From assembly GCA_023387715.1 (NCBI GenBank), contig JAEWHQ010000334.1:1-8078 (forward strand): a DNA stretch of 8,078 bases, written 5' to 3'. The notes under the pieces were generated by a model. It was given only the letters and a program-made list of their open reading frames with translations. It had not been told where the DNA came from and did not search any database. A program made the translations under genes and the position numbers. Every line of letters begins with the position of its first letter. Position 1 is the first letter of the stretch. Positions 1 to 6,887 of the stretch are shown in pieces. Source of the DNA: Pseudomonadota bacterium. Lineage in GTDB: Bacteria; Pseudomonadota; Alphaproteobacteria; Rhizobiales; Rhizobiaceae.

Positions 1-851
1 TTATTCCCCTGCCCGACAAACGCGGCAATAATGCTTTTTATGATTTTGAGCGCGGCGAGAGCGACAAGCGCGATATGATCAACACCGACTTTATGCAATT
101 GGCAGAAGTTGATTTGCGCCTTTCCGCCCAAACAGCCAGCGCAGGCCCCCTCAGCATGAATAATGTGGCCGCCGCAGTGCAGGTGCGCAACGGACGGGCA
201 TTGTTTGATATTGGCGATGCCAAAGCCTTTAAAGGCAATGTTTCTGCTAGTGTGCAAATTCAACGTGACCTGCAAGGTACCAATGCTGAATTACGCTTTA
301 ACGGCAGCGATATCGACAGTACTGATTTTACCAAAGTGTTTGGGCTGAGCAGCGGCTTTATTTCTGCGCGTGGCAATATTGCTCTCATTATGAAAGCGCC
401 GCTGACAAAATGGTCGAAACTGCCAACCAATGCCGATGGTGAAATCAGCATCAATTTCGGCAATGGTAAATTGCAGGGCTTCGACATTGACAATTTCATT
501 AAAAATGCCAGTTCCGAGCGCTTTTTCGCGCTTGAGCGTAAAGAAAATACCGCGCTGAATTTCAAACGTCTGGACTTGCAAGCAGGACTTGCCGATGGCG
601 TTGCGACCTTCAACACCGCCAAGCTTGAAACCGAAAGCGGCACCTTGGCATTGGCCGGTATTGTGCCGTTTCTTGACCGCTCCCTTGCCCTTTCCGGCAC
701 GCTCACTTTGCCGGTCAAAGAGGCCGAAAACCCGACCAATGCAGAAGGCACTGAAACAGAACAGGCGCCGGAAAAACCAGCGCCTGCCATTCATTTCTTT
801 GTTGGTGGCTCGTGGGACCGACCGTTTATCTCACCCATGAACAAGCCTTAA
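1..851 (+). CDS. AsmA family protein, C-terminal part (5' end outside window)
   Basis: The reading frame is open from the left edge (first full codon at 3) to TAA at 849-851, so about 282 C-terminal residues are visible. The ATG at 75 is internal, because the frame continues upstream without a stop. The protein shows the alternating hydrophobic/polar pattern of a beta-rich, AsmA-like C-terminal domain. A segment near 450-520 (G-K-L-Q-G-F-D-I-D-N-F-I) matches the usual AsmA 'inner' motif. It ends with an acidic, Pro/Glu-rich linker (about 715-785) and then F-F-V-G-G-S-W-D-R-P-F-I-S-P, the typical C-terminus of rhizobial AsmA-like proteins. AsmA-family proteins are inner-membrane-anchored, mostly periplasmic proteins linked to outer-membrane biogenesis and lipid transport; the exact role of this member cannot be told. 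The N-terminal membrane anchor is not in the window. It converges on potI with only nine bases between the stop codons. Confidence 0.82.
   Translation, partial: IPLPDKRGNNAFYDFERGESDKRDMINTDFMQLAEVDLRLSAQTASAGPLSMNNVAAAVQVRNGRALFDIGDAKAFKGNVSASVQIQRDLQGTNAELRFNGSDIDSTDFTKVFGLSSGFISARGNIALIMKAPLTKWSKLPTNADGEISINFGNGKLQGFDIDNFIKNASSERFFALERKENTALNFKRLDLQAGLADGVATFNTAKLETESGTLALAGIVPFLDRSLALSGTLTLPVKEAENPTNAEGTETEQAPEKPAPAIHFFVGGSWDRPFISPMNKP
762..786 (-). terminator. Strong hairpin in the asmA-like 3' end; possible terminator of the convergent pot operon
   Basis: Arms 762-771 and 777-786 (CAGGCGCCGG / CCAGCGCCTG) enclose a five-base loop. Read on the minus strand the RNA would form a ten-pair stem with one G-U pair and a UUUUU loop, followed by TTCTGTTTC, an imperfect T-rich tail. 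It lies about 75 bases beyond the potI stop, and no better terminator is seen nearer. On the plus strand it encodes part of the Glu/Pro/Ala linker of the AsmA-like protein, so the stem could simply reflect GC-rich Ala/Pro codons. That it acts as a terminator is inference. Confidence 0.35.
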
Positions 852-860
852 CTTGATCCC

Positions 861-1682
861 TTAACCGGCCTGATAAACCGCCCGCTCGTCACGCTGGCGC
901 TGCACTTCGCGGCGCTTGTTGACGATTGACGCGATGATCACACCCGTCGTTACCAACGCAATAAGGATCGTGCAGATTGCATTGATTTCCGGTGTCACAC
1001 CGAAACGCACCTGCGAATAAATCTTCATCGGCAAAGTGGTCGCACCCGGACCCGAAGTGAAGCTGGAAATAACCAGATCATCCAACGACAGGGTGAACGC
1101 CAATACCCAACCGGACAAAACCGCTGGCAAAATAAGTGGCAAGGTGATTTTCATAAATGTCACCACCGGTGTTGCACCCAAATCTTGCGCGGCCTCTTCC
1201 AGTGAACGGTCAAAGCTGATGAGACGCGACTGCACAACCACCGCCACAAAACACATTGAAAATGTGATATGCGCCAGCAGCAATGTCCAGAAACCACGAT
1301 CAAGATTAATGGACACAAACAACAGCAGCATCGACAGACCGGTGATCACTTCCGGCATCACCAGCGGTGCATAGACCATGCCGGAAAACAGCATCCGCCC
1401 GCGAAACCGCGTGTAACGGGTGAGCGCCAATGCCGCCAATGTGCCAAGCACTGTCGCAATGGTTGCCGATAGCAACCCGACACGAATGGTAACCCATGCC
1501 GCATCCATCAAAGCGTGGTTGTTAAAAAGCGTCACATACCATTTGGTGGAAAAGCCCGACCAGACTGTCACCAATCGGGACTCGTTGAAGGAATAAACCA
1601 CCAACAGCACAATCGGCAGATACAAAAACGCAAAGCCGAGGACGACAGAGACGATATTAAAACGTGACCATTTAGCGTTCAT
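861..1682 (-). CDS. potI: Putrescine/polyamine ABC transporter, permease PotI
   Basis: This 273-residue inner-membrane permease is close to the length of E. coli PotI (about 281). With PotH it forms the channel that moves putrescine, delivered by PotF, into the cytoplasm. About six membrane segments can be seen (roughly 10-31, 64-88, 98-125, 130-150, 184-206, 233-254). The cytoplasmic EAA loop that docks on the ATPase is clear at residues 162-186 (EEAAQDLGA ... ITLPLILP, with conserved G169). The C-terminus is a short basic tail. The ATG at 1682 lies four bases after the potH stop (TGA, 1689-1687). Its ribosome site (AAAAGGGC, 1697-1690) lies in the last potH codons, so translation is probably coupled. 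It is the last gene of the operon. The family is certain; that putrescine rather than spermidine is the main substrate comes from similarity only. Confidence 0.95.
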   Translation of the reverse strand: MNAKWSRFNIVSVVLGFAFLYLPIVLLVVYSFNESRLVTVWSGFSTKWYVTLFNNHALMDAAWVTIRVGLLSATIATVLGTLAALALTRYTRFRGRMLFSGMVYAPLVMPEVITGLSMLLLFVSINLDRGFWTLLLAHITFSMCFVAVVVQSRLISFDRSLEEAAQDLGATPVVTFMKITLPLILPAVLSGWVLAFTLSLDDLVISSFTSGPGATTLPMKIYSQVRFGVTPEINAICTILIALVTTGVIIASIVNKRREVQRQRDERAVYQAG

Positions 1683-1686
1683 AATG

Positions 1687-2595
1687 TCAGCCCTTTTCCT
1701 GCATTCGCGCTTGTACCTTCTGGAAGATCATGATCGGTACTATCAGAATAAGCAGCAGAATGACCGCCACCGCCGATGCAACCGGCCAGTCGCGATTAGA
1801 GAAAAACTCGCTCCAGATGGTTTTACCAATCATCAGCGTTTGTGATCCGCCCAAAAGATCAGGAATAACAAACTCACCCATTGCCGGAATGAATACCAGA
1901 AAACAACCAGCCGCGACGCCGGACAGCGACAGCGGGAAGGTGATTTTCCAGAAAGCAGCCAGTGGCGGACAACCCAAATCCTGCGCGGCCTCAATCAGTG
2001 AATGATCCATTTTTTCCAATGCTGCATAAAGCGGCAGCACCATAAATGGCAGGTAAGAATAGACAATACCGATATAAATCGCGGTATCCGTGTTTAAAAT
2101 GATCAAAGGCGTATCAATAATATTAGCCCAGATCAAAAACTGATTAAGCAGCCCTTCCGGCTTCAAAATCGCAATCCACGCATAAACGCGGATGAGAAAT
2201 GATGTCCAGAATGGCAGGATCACCAGCATCAACAGCATAGGGCGATGTTTTAACGGCGCACGCGCAATGCCATAGGCCATCGGATAACCGATCAGCAATG
2301 TAAGCACCGTGGAAATGAACGCAATTTTCAGGCTCGACAGATAGGCTTTGTAATAAAGCGCATCTTCCATCAGCCAGAGGTAATTATCAAAAGAAAGCTG
2401 TTTCACCTTCGCCCAGATTTCAGCGAAACTATCGGTGAAATTAAAGGCAGGCGCATAGGCCGGAATGGCCATCGCCACCTGTGAAAGCGATATTTTGAAG
2501 ACAATAAAAAACGGGATCAGAAACAGCACCAGCAGCCATAAATATGGCACGGCAATAACAAGACGACTGGTGAGACCTGTGATCAGTTTTTGCAT
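1687..2595 (-). CDS. potH: Putrescine/polyamine ABC transporter, permease PotH
   Basis: This 302-residue permease is the partner of PotI in the inner membrane. Hydrophobic segments lie at about 11-34, 87-110, 119-145, 172-192, 226-247 and 271-291, with a long periplasmic stretch between the first two. The EAA coupling loop is at 202-225 (EAAQDLGCP ... ITFPLSLSG). Several stretches agree almost residue for residue with E. coli PotH as I remember it: ILPFWTSFLIRVYAW, VFIPAMGEFVIPDLLGG and NRDWPVASAVAVI. The ATG at 2595 has an excellent ribosome site, GAGGAGG at 2610-2604, eight bases upstream. This site overlaps the potG stop codon, which argues for coupled translation. No frameshift or missing segment is seen. 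Confidence 0.96.
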   Translation of the reverse strand: MQKLITGLTSRLVIAVPYLWLLVLFLIPFFIVFKISLSQVAMAIPAYAPAFNFTDSFAEIWAKVKQLSFDNYLWLMEDALYYKAYLSSLKIAFISTVLTLLIGYPMAYGIARAPLKHRPMLLMLVILPFWTSFLIRVYAWIAILKPEGLLNQFLIWANIIDTPLIILNTDTAIYIGIVYSYLPFMVLPLYAALEKMDHSLIEAAQDLGCPPLAAFWKITFPLSLSGVAAGCFLVFIPAMGEFVIPDLLGGSQTLMIGKTIWSEFFSNRDWPVASAVAVILLLILIVPIMIFQKVQARMQEKG

Positions 2596-2603
2596 GAGAT
2601 CAG

Positions 2604-2610
2604 CCTCCTC
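2604..2610 (-). promoter_or_regulatory. Ribosome binding site of potH overlapping the potG stop
   Basis: GAGGAGG lies eight bases before the potH ATG. The potG TGA (2611-2609) runs into it as TGAGGAGG, so a ribosome finishing potG stands on the potH initiation site. Confidence 0.8.
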
Positions 2611-3766
2611 AGGCGGTCAGCACCAGACCGGCATCGGCGTCGAAAGAAACCCAGACACGGTCATCAAAGGCAAACGGATCATCGGTTTTGCGCACGGCAT
2701 TCATGCTGGATGCTTTAATGGTAAAACCATTATCAAGCCGTACATGGAAAACCGTCATATCGCCGAAATAACCGATATCCCACAATTCGCCTTCCACCGC
2801 ATTAATGGAGCCATCTTGCGGCTTTTCACGCTCAAGACGGGTTTTCTCGGGGCGCACCGCATACCAGACCTTTTGCCCTGCACTCAGATTTTCGCGCGTT
2901 TCAGTCGAGATTGTCAGCCCCAGTTTTTCAGCATGGATTTCCGCCATTCCATTGGCAGATTTTACCACTTCACCTTCAATCAGGTTCACATTACCAATAA
3001 AGTCGGCAATGAATTTCGACTTCGGTGCTTCATAAACCTCTGCCGGTGTTGCCACCTGCATGATCTGGCCGGCATCCATAATCGCAATACGGTCAGCCAT
3101 CGTCATGGCTTCTTCCTGATCATGGGTGACGATGATGAAGGTGAGCCCGAGCTTATATTGCAAATCCATCAGTTCAAACTGAGTTTCCTCGCGCAGTTTT
3201 TTATCCAATGCACCCAATGGCTCATCCAAGAGCAGCACTTTCGGGCGCTTTGCCACAGCACGCGCCAAAGCCACACGCTGACGCTGACCGCCCGACAGCT
3301 GATGCGGTTTGCGCTTGGCAAATTTTTCCAGCTTCACCAATTTCAGCATTTCGGCCACGCGATCATCCATTTCGGATTTCGCCATGCCGTCCTGTTTCAG
3401 ACCAAAAGCAATATTGGCCTCAACGCTCATATGCGGAAACAAAGCATAGGACTGAAACATCATATTGACGGGACGCTTATAAGGCGGGATGCCGGTTAAA
3501 TCCTGACCATCCAGCTTGATACGACCGGAAGTCGGCTCTTCAAAACCGGCCAGCATCCGCAGCAAAGTTGATTTACCCGAACCGGAAGCGCCCAGAAGAG
3601 CAAAAAACTCACGGTGAAAAATATTCAGCGACAGATCATCCACCACCGTGGTATCTGCAAATTTCTTCGTCACATTTTCAAACGAAATAAACGGCTTTGC
3701 AGCCGGATCACTCCATGGCGCAAATTTACGGCGAAAGCTGCCAAAAGATTCCATATTCTTCACCAT
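2609..3766 (-). CDS. potG: Putrescine/polyamine ABC transporter, ATP-binding protein PotG
   Basis: This 385-residue ABC ATPase (E. coli PotG is about 377) powers polyamine import on the cytoplasmic face of PotHI. All nucleotide-binding motifs are intact: Walker A GASGSGKST (59-67), Q-loop in MFQSYALFPHM (Q105), signature LSGGQRQR (157-164), Walker B VLLLDEP (177-183), and the switch histidine in THDQEEAMTMADR (H215). The C-terminal third (about 260-385, including VRPEKTRL) is the TOBE-type regulatory domain of the CUT1/MOI group. The start is uncertain. The ATG at 3766 has only a weak GGAT upstream, whereas an ATG four codons in (3754) follows GGTGA and gives M-E-S-F-G-S. The residues before FISFENV (about 25) are usual for alphaproteobacterial PotG. 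It is separated from potF by 167 bases containing a terminator, and closely followed by potH (13 bases). Confidence 0.96.
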   Translation of the reverse strand: MVKNMESFGSFRRKFAPWSDPAAKPFISFENVTKKFADTTVVDDLSLNIFHREFFALLGASGSGKSTLLRMLAGFEEPTSGRIKLDGQDLTGIPPYKRPVNMMFQSYALFPHMSVEANIAFGLKQDGMAKSEMDDRVAEMLKLVKLEKFAKRKPHQLSGGQRQRVALARAVAKRPKVLLLDEPLGALDKKLREETQFELMDLQYKLGLTFIIVTHDQEEAMTMADRIAIMDAGQIMQVATPAEVYEAPKSKFIADFIGNVNLIEGEVVKSANGMAEIHAEKLGLTISTETRENLSAGQKVWYAVRPEKTRLEREKPQDGSINAVEGELWDIGYFGDMTVFHVRLDNGFTIKASSMNAVRKTDDPFAFDDRVWVSFDADAGLVLTA

Positions 3767-3888
3767 ATATCCGGTTCAACGGTCTTTTAAATTTCATACT
3801 GCCACCGGCCTGCCCAATGGCTGCAATCATCCGTTAAAGTGCTGATATTTAAAATAAATGTGACAGTTTCAAACTGGACACAGGATTT
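3767..3888 (-). other. potF-potG intergenic leader, AT-rich, no firm promoter
   Basis: These roughly 120 bases between the terminator and potG have no plausible gene. On the minus strand a TTGAAA (3873-3868) stands 15 bases before TAAATA, a poor promoter match. A small palindrome, AGTTT-C-AAACT, lies at 3865-3875. The region may be a readthrough leader or may hold a secondary promoter for potGHI; the sequence does not decide. Confidence 0.35.
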
Positions 3889-3916
3889 AAAAAACCGCCC
3901 CGTTTTTGACGGGGCG
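3889..3916 (-). terminator. Intrinsic terminator between potF and potG
   Basis: On the minus strand an eight-pair, nearly all-GC stem (CGCCCCGT / ACGGGGCG, arms 3916-3909 and 3903-3896) with a five-base loop is followed by G and then TTTTTT (3894-3889). It begins 18 bases after the potF stop. This is a textbook Rho-independent terminator oriented with the operon. The plus-strand reading lacks a clean T-run, so it is directional. Because potGHI lie downstream with no obvious strong promoter, it probably acts as a partial terminator that lowers expression of the membrane components relative to PotF. Confidence 0.9.
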
Positions 3917-3933
3917 ATTTCTGTTTGATTTTG

Positions 3934-5037
3934 TTACTGGCCGGTGACGATTTTTGTCCAGGCGCGTGTCACAAAACGCTGCGTTTTTGCGTCATATGGC
4001 GTTGGCACAAACAGCTTTTTCATCACATCTTCATTTGGGTAAACTTCCGGATCCTCCAAAAGTTCCTTACTCAAGAACTCTTCAGAAGCTTTGTTACCAT
4101 TAGCATAGAAAACATAATCCGATGCTTTGGCGATAACTTCCGGACGCATCATGTAATCCATGAAAGCAAAAGCTTCATCGACATGTTTGGCATCGGCGGG
4201 AATAGCCATCTGGTCAAACCAGATCAAAGCACCTTCTTTAGGGATCGAATAGCCGATTTCCACGCCCTGACCTGCCTCTTCTGCACGGTCACGCGCCTGA
4301 AACACATCACCGGAATAACCGACAGCCATGCAGATATCGCCATTGGCGAGCGCATTGATATATTCAGACGAATGGAATTTGCGGATATTCGGGCGGATGC
4401 TCAAATAGAGATCCTGTGCCTTTTCCAGATCAGCCTGATTAGGTGAATTTGGATCAAGACCCAGATAGTTCAGAGCCGGACGCAGCATTTCACTGGCGGA
4501 ATCCAGCAAATAAATACCGCAATCTTTGAACTTCGCCGATTTTTCCGGATCAAACAGCACATCCCACGAGTCGATCGTATCGGTGCCTAAAATCTCTTTG
4601 ACTTTGGCCTTATTATAACCAATGCCGGTGGTGCCCCACATATAGTTGACCGAATATTCATTGCCCGGATCGTAAACCGATGCGCGCTCCGAAATATCGT
4701 CCCACATATTCTTCAGGTTAGGCAGTTTTTCCTTGTCCAGTTTCAGGAAAACACCGGCTGGAATCTGACGCCCCAAAAACTCACCTGACGGCACAACCAG
4801 ATCATAACCGCTACCACCGGCCAGCAGTTTTGTTTCCAGAATTTCATTGGAATCGTAAACGTCGTAAACGACTTTGATACCCGTTTCCTTGGTGAAATCT
4901 CTCAGGATTGAATCGTCAATATAATCCGACCAATTGTAGATATTGACGACTTTTTCCTGCGCCATTGCCGGCAGAGCAGCTGCCATTACAAGCCCGGATA
5001 ACGCACCAACTGTCAGAAGAAAAGGCTTCAGTCTCAT
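3934..5037 (-). CDS. potF: Putrescine/polyamine-binding periplasmic protein PotF
   Basis: This 367-residue solute-binding protein is close to E. coli PotF in length (about 370). It captures polyamine in the periplasm and hands it to PotHI. Residues 1-26 are a clear Sec signal peptide (MRLKPFLL ... hydrophobic core ... ALPAMA, cut before QEK). The mature start VVNIYNWSDYID, the hinge-region YMWGTTGIGYN (132-142), RPNIRKFHSSEYI and the C-terminal RAWTKIVTG are family hallmarks. Pocket positions recalled from E. coli PotF are W36, S37, D38, Y39, S84, E183, D244, D275 and Y311 here. Three differ: Ser87 is E86, Trp244 is Y241 and Phe276 is W273. The start is the ATG at 5037, with GGAG six bases upstream (5047-5044) and the signal peptide directly after it. 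The frame stays open for 88 more codons upstream, but these have no signal peptide and no family similarity. A strong terminator follows the gene. Confidence 0.96.
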   Translation of the reverse strand: MRLKPFLLTVGALSGLVMAAALPAMAQEKVVNIYNWSDYIDDSILRDFTKETGIKVVYDVYDSNEILETKLLAGGSGYDLVVPSGEFLGRQIPAGVFLKLDKEKLPNLKNMWDDISERASVYDPGNEYSVNYMWGTTGIGYNKAKVKEILGTDTIDSWDVLFDPEKSAKFKDCGIYLLDSASEMLRPALNYLGLDPNSPNQADLEKAQDLYLSIRPNIRKFHSSEYINALANGDICMAVGYSGDVFQARDRAEEAGQGVEIGYSIPKEGALIWFDQMAIPADAKHVDEAFAFMDYMMRPEVIAKASDYVFYANGNKASEEFLSKELLEDPEVYPNEDVMKKLFVPTPYDAKTQRFVTRAWTKIVTGQ

Positions 5038-5260
5038 AAGGCACTCCAGTCTGCATATTGTTAAATTATGCAGGTTAAAGACAACGAGATTATTTCTCTC
5101 GTCTACCTTTTTAGATAACTTAACTTTCGTCAACAGTAAGCTTTCGCACAAAGGGCAAAATCCATCCTTTCCGCGTAAGAAATTGGGGACAGTAAAGCAA
5201 AATAATCTGCCAACTGATATTTTTGCCGCATTAATATCCGGTGCAGCGTTTTTTATGCGC
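5038..5260 (-). promoter_or_regulatory. potF upstream region with a small leader hairpin
   Basis: This 223-base gap lies between the regulator stop and potF. A six-pair hairpin, ACGAGA / TCTCGT (arms 5084-5089 and 5097-5102, seven-base loop), would lie about 47 bases before the potF ATG in the mRNA. Upstream of it on the minus strand is TTGACG (about 5134-5129), a possible -35, but no good -10 sits at the right distance, so I do not call a promoter. There is no clear terminator for the regulator in the gap, so readthrough into potF is possible. No gene is seen. Confidence 0.35.
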
Positions 5261-6676
5261 CTATTGGAAGTCGAAAGCCGACAATCCGGAGACAGATTCA
5301 TCCAATGCCAACGGCCTTGTCAAAGGCGGCTCAGCCCGCGCCAGACAGCCCTGACGCTCGCATAAACGGCATGCTGTTCCGACCGGCAAAACCCTGCCTG
5401 ATGGCACCCCGCGCTGATAAATCACGCCCTCCCCTTCAGGCATTGAAATACCAAGCAAAACTGCGGTGCGGCGCGGCCTTTCATCAAAGCCCGCCTGCAT
5501 GCCTTCAACCGTGCGGCTGATGGTCAGATAGCGGCTTTGATCAGGCATTTCTGCCATCTCTGTCAGCACCTGACCGGAATTGGCAAAACTGGCATAAAGC
5601 GCCAGCTTCGGGCACTGCCCGCCAAAACCGGAATGCGGAAAACCTTGCGCCCCGATCCGCCTGAAAATATTGCCTGCATGGTCAATTTCCATCAGGAAAA
5701 ACGGCACGGCCGATGCGCCTGTTTTTTGCAAATTAACCAGCCGGTTGGCAGCTTGCTGAAACGATACTTTAAAACGGGCGGCCAGCACATCAATATCATA
5801 GTGAAGCCGCTGGGCAGTCTCACGAAAATTACGATAAGGCATCATCAGCGCACGTGCCGCATAGCGGGCAAGTTCCTGCATCATAATGCGCCGCGCTTCA
5901 CGCGAGGATAGTTTTAAAGCTTCCGCCTCCGCAGTGATTGCCACCTGCATGCGCAACATCACCGCCTCACAGGCAATCTCCTGCAACTGATCCGTGAGCG
6001 GCAGACGCTCAGAAATAAACAAGCGTTGTGAATGACGATCATAACGACGACGCCAATCCGGCATGGTTGCAACGGGTAGCGTGCGCACCGTAATGCCGTG
6101 CTCCGTCCGCAGCCAGTTTTTTAAACCAGTTTGCAAATCGTCACCTGCATTCAATAATTTCAAAAAGGCATCCGCCTCTTCTTCCAGCGAAGCATAATAA
6201 TAAGGATGGCGCGCCAGCACATCCTGCACTTCATCAAACGGCAAGCGTGTCGCGGTCAAAGATGTGGGGCGACCATCTTTTGCCAGCATATCCGACAAGT
6301 CCGACAAGCGCTGGCGCTGTTCTTTATAGGCGCGGTAAAGTTTAATCACACCAAGCGCTGCATTGGGCGCAGCTTCTCCAATTTCAATCAGCTCCTGATC
6401 ACCGGGCAATTCACCGCTCAGCAAAGGATCAGAGAACACTTCCTTTAATGCCGAAACCGTACTGCCGCTTTCGCCCTGCAACTGGTTGATGTCGAGCTGA
6501 TAGACCGATGTTAATTTAAGCAAAAGCTGCACGGTCAAAGGGCGCTGATTGCGCTCAATCAGATTGAGATATGAGGGCGAAATGCCAAGCGCTTCCGCCA
6601 TTGCGGTTTGCGTCAGTTCACGCTCGTTGCGGATGCGCCGGATACGTGGCCCGGCAAAAATCTTACGCTCGCTCAT
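5261..6676 (-). CDS. Short-chain fatty acyl-responsive XRE-family regulator (ScfR/RamB type)
   Basis: This 471-residue cytoplasmic regulator has the RamB/ScfR layout. An N-terminal XRE-type helix-turn-helix lies at about 8-63 (RIRRIRNERELTQTAMAEAL, then GISPSYLNLIERNQRPLT). An IrrE/ImmA-like middle domain lies at about 165-300, and the ScfR C-terminal domain at about 305-455. The C-terminal hallmarks are clear: ALMMPYRNF, RFKVSFQQAANRL, PFFLMEIDHAGNI, GGQCP, and the cysteine cluster CRLCERQGC (C436, C439, C444) followed by ARAEPP. The middle domain has QEIACEA where metalloproteases have HEXXH, so no protease activity is expected, as is usual in this family. Relatives bind short-chain acyl-CoAs and control acetate, propionate or glyoxylate-shunt genes. 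Its place divergent from aceA fits that role. I chose the ATG at 6676 because AAGGGGGA lies just upstream; an in-frame GTG at 6700 would place this ribosome site inside the gene. Whether it activates or represses aceA cannot be read from sequence. Confidence 0.92.
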   Translation of the reverse strand: MSERKIFAGPRIRRIRNERELTQTAMAEALGISPSYLNLIERNQRPLTVQLLLKLTSVYQLDINQLQGESGSTVSALKEVFSDPLLSGELPGDQELIEIGEAAPNAALGVIKLYRAYKEQRQRLSDLSDMLAKDGRPTSLTATRLPFDEVQDVLARHPYYYASLEEEADAFLKLLNAGDDLQTGLKNWLRTEHGITVRTLPVATMPDWRRRYDRHSQRLFISERLPLTDQLQEIACEAVMLRMQVAITAEAEALKLSSREARRIMMQELARYAARALMMPYRNFRETAQRLHYDIDVLAARFKVSFQQAANRLVNLQKTGASAVPFFLMEIDHAGNIFRRIGAQGFPHSGFGGQCPKLALYASFANSGQVLTEMAEMPDQSRYLTISRTVEGMQAGFDERPRRTAVLLGISMPEGEGVIYQRGVPSGRVLPVGTACRLCERQGCLARAEPPLTRPLALDESVSGLSAFDFQ

Positions 6677-6680
6677 CAGC

Positions 6681-6688
6681 TCCCCCTT
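6681..6688 (-). promoter_or_regulatory. Ribosome binding site deciding the regulator start
   Basis: AAGGGGGA on the minus strand ends four bases before the ATG at 6676. Its position supports this start over the in-frame GTG at 6700. Confidence 0.75.
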
Positions 6689-6713
6689 TGAGTTACGCAC
6701 GAGATTGACATGT

Positions 6714-6731
6714 TTTTACAAGATTGTGAAA
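6714..6731. repeat. Imperfect palindrome, with TTTTTACAA repeated at 6713 and 6749
   Basis: TTTTACAAGATTGTGAAA is an 18-base dyad with one mismatched pair (6717/6728). The word TTTTTACAA occurs at 6713-6721 and again at 6749-6757, 36 bases apart, and TTTACA recurs at 6759-6764. They lie 37-90 bases upstream of the regulator ATG, in its likely promoter or leader. This may be a second operator class, or chance in AT-rich DNA. Confidence 0.35.
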
Positions 6732-6779
6732 CGAAAAAATTATGACAATTTTTACAAATTTACAGCGCCACCCAGTCAA

Positions 6780-6794
6780 AACTTTGACAGAGTT
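6780..6794. promoter_or_regulatory. Predicted ScfR/RamB-type operator, site 1
   Basis: AACTTTGACAGAGTT has seven-base arms around a central A (6787) with one mismatched pair. Thirteen bases (CTTTGACARAGTT) recur in site 2. With the bases before it, AAAACTTTG matches the first nine positions of the Corynebacterium RamB box as I recall it (A[A/G]AACTTTGCAAA), with one extra base at the centre. It also overlaps GTCAAA-AC-TTTGAC (6775-6788) and the possible -35 of the regulator, which would suit autoregulation. Confidence 0.6.
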
Positions 6795-6887
6795 ACTTCA
6801 ATTATCTGGCTGAAATCGTGATTTTTCTAGCTGTTCAAAGCGCCGTTCTGTAAAAAAAGTAACAGATAGGCAAGCAATATTTCTTTT

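Noticed and set aside
75..851. The ATG at 75 as the true start of a short AsmA-like protein
   Set aside because: The frame is open to the window edge with plausible coding sequence upstream (D-K-R-G-N-N-A-F-Y-D-F), and AsmA-like proteins are much longer. The gene is simply cut.
2465..3499. Long open frame on the plus strand (344 codons) opposite potG and potH
   Set aside because: It is fully antisense to two clearly conserved genes, reads as a Cys/His/Phe-rich protein without a recognisable domain, and crosses a gene boundary. It is a shadow of the opposite-strand codon bias.
5038..5301. 88-codon N-terminal extension of potF
   Set aside because: The extension has no family similarity, overlaps the regulator 3' end and would bury the signal peptide. 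The ATG at 5037 has a good ribosome site.
5261..6676. The regulator as an active IrrE/ImmA-type metalloprotease
   Set aside because: The zinc motif HEXXH is absent (QEIACEA at the expected place), and the C-terminal ScfR hallmarks point to an acyl-CoA-responsive transcription factor.
6784..6789. TTGACA in operator site 1 as the aceA -35
   Set aside because: No acceptable -10 lies 16-18 bases downstream; the nearest T/A-rich hexamer, TTATCT, is only 12 bases away. The word is better explained by the operator dyad.
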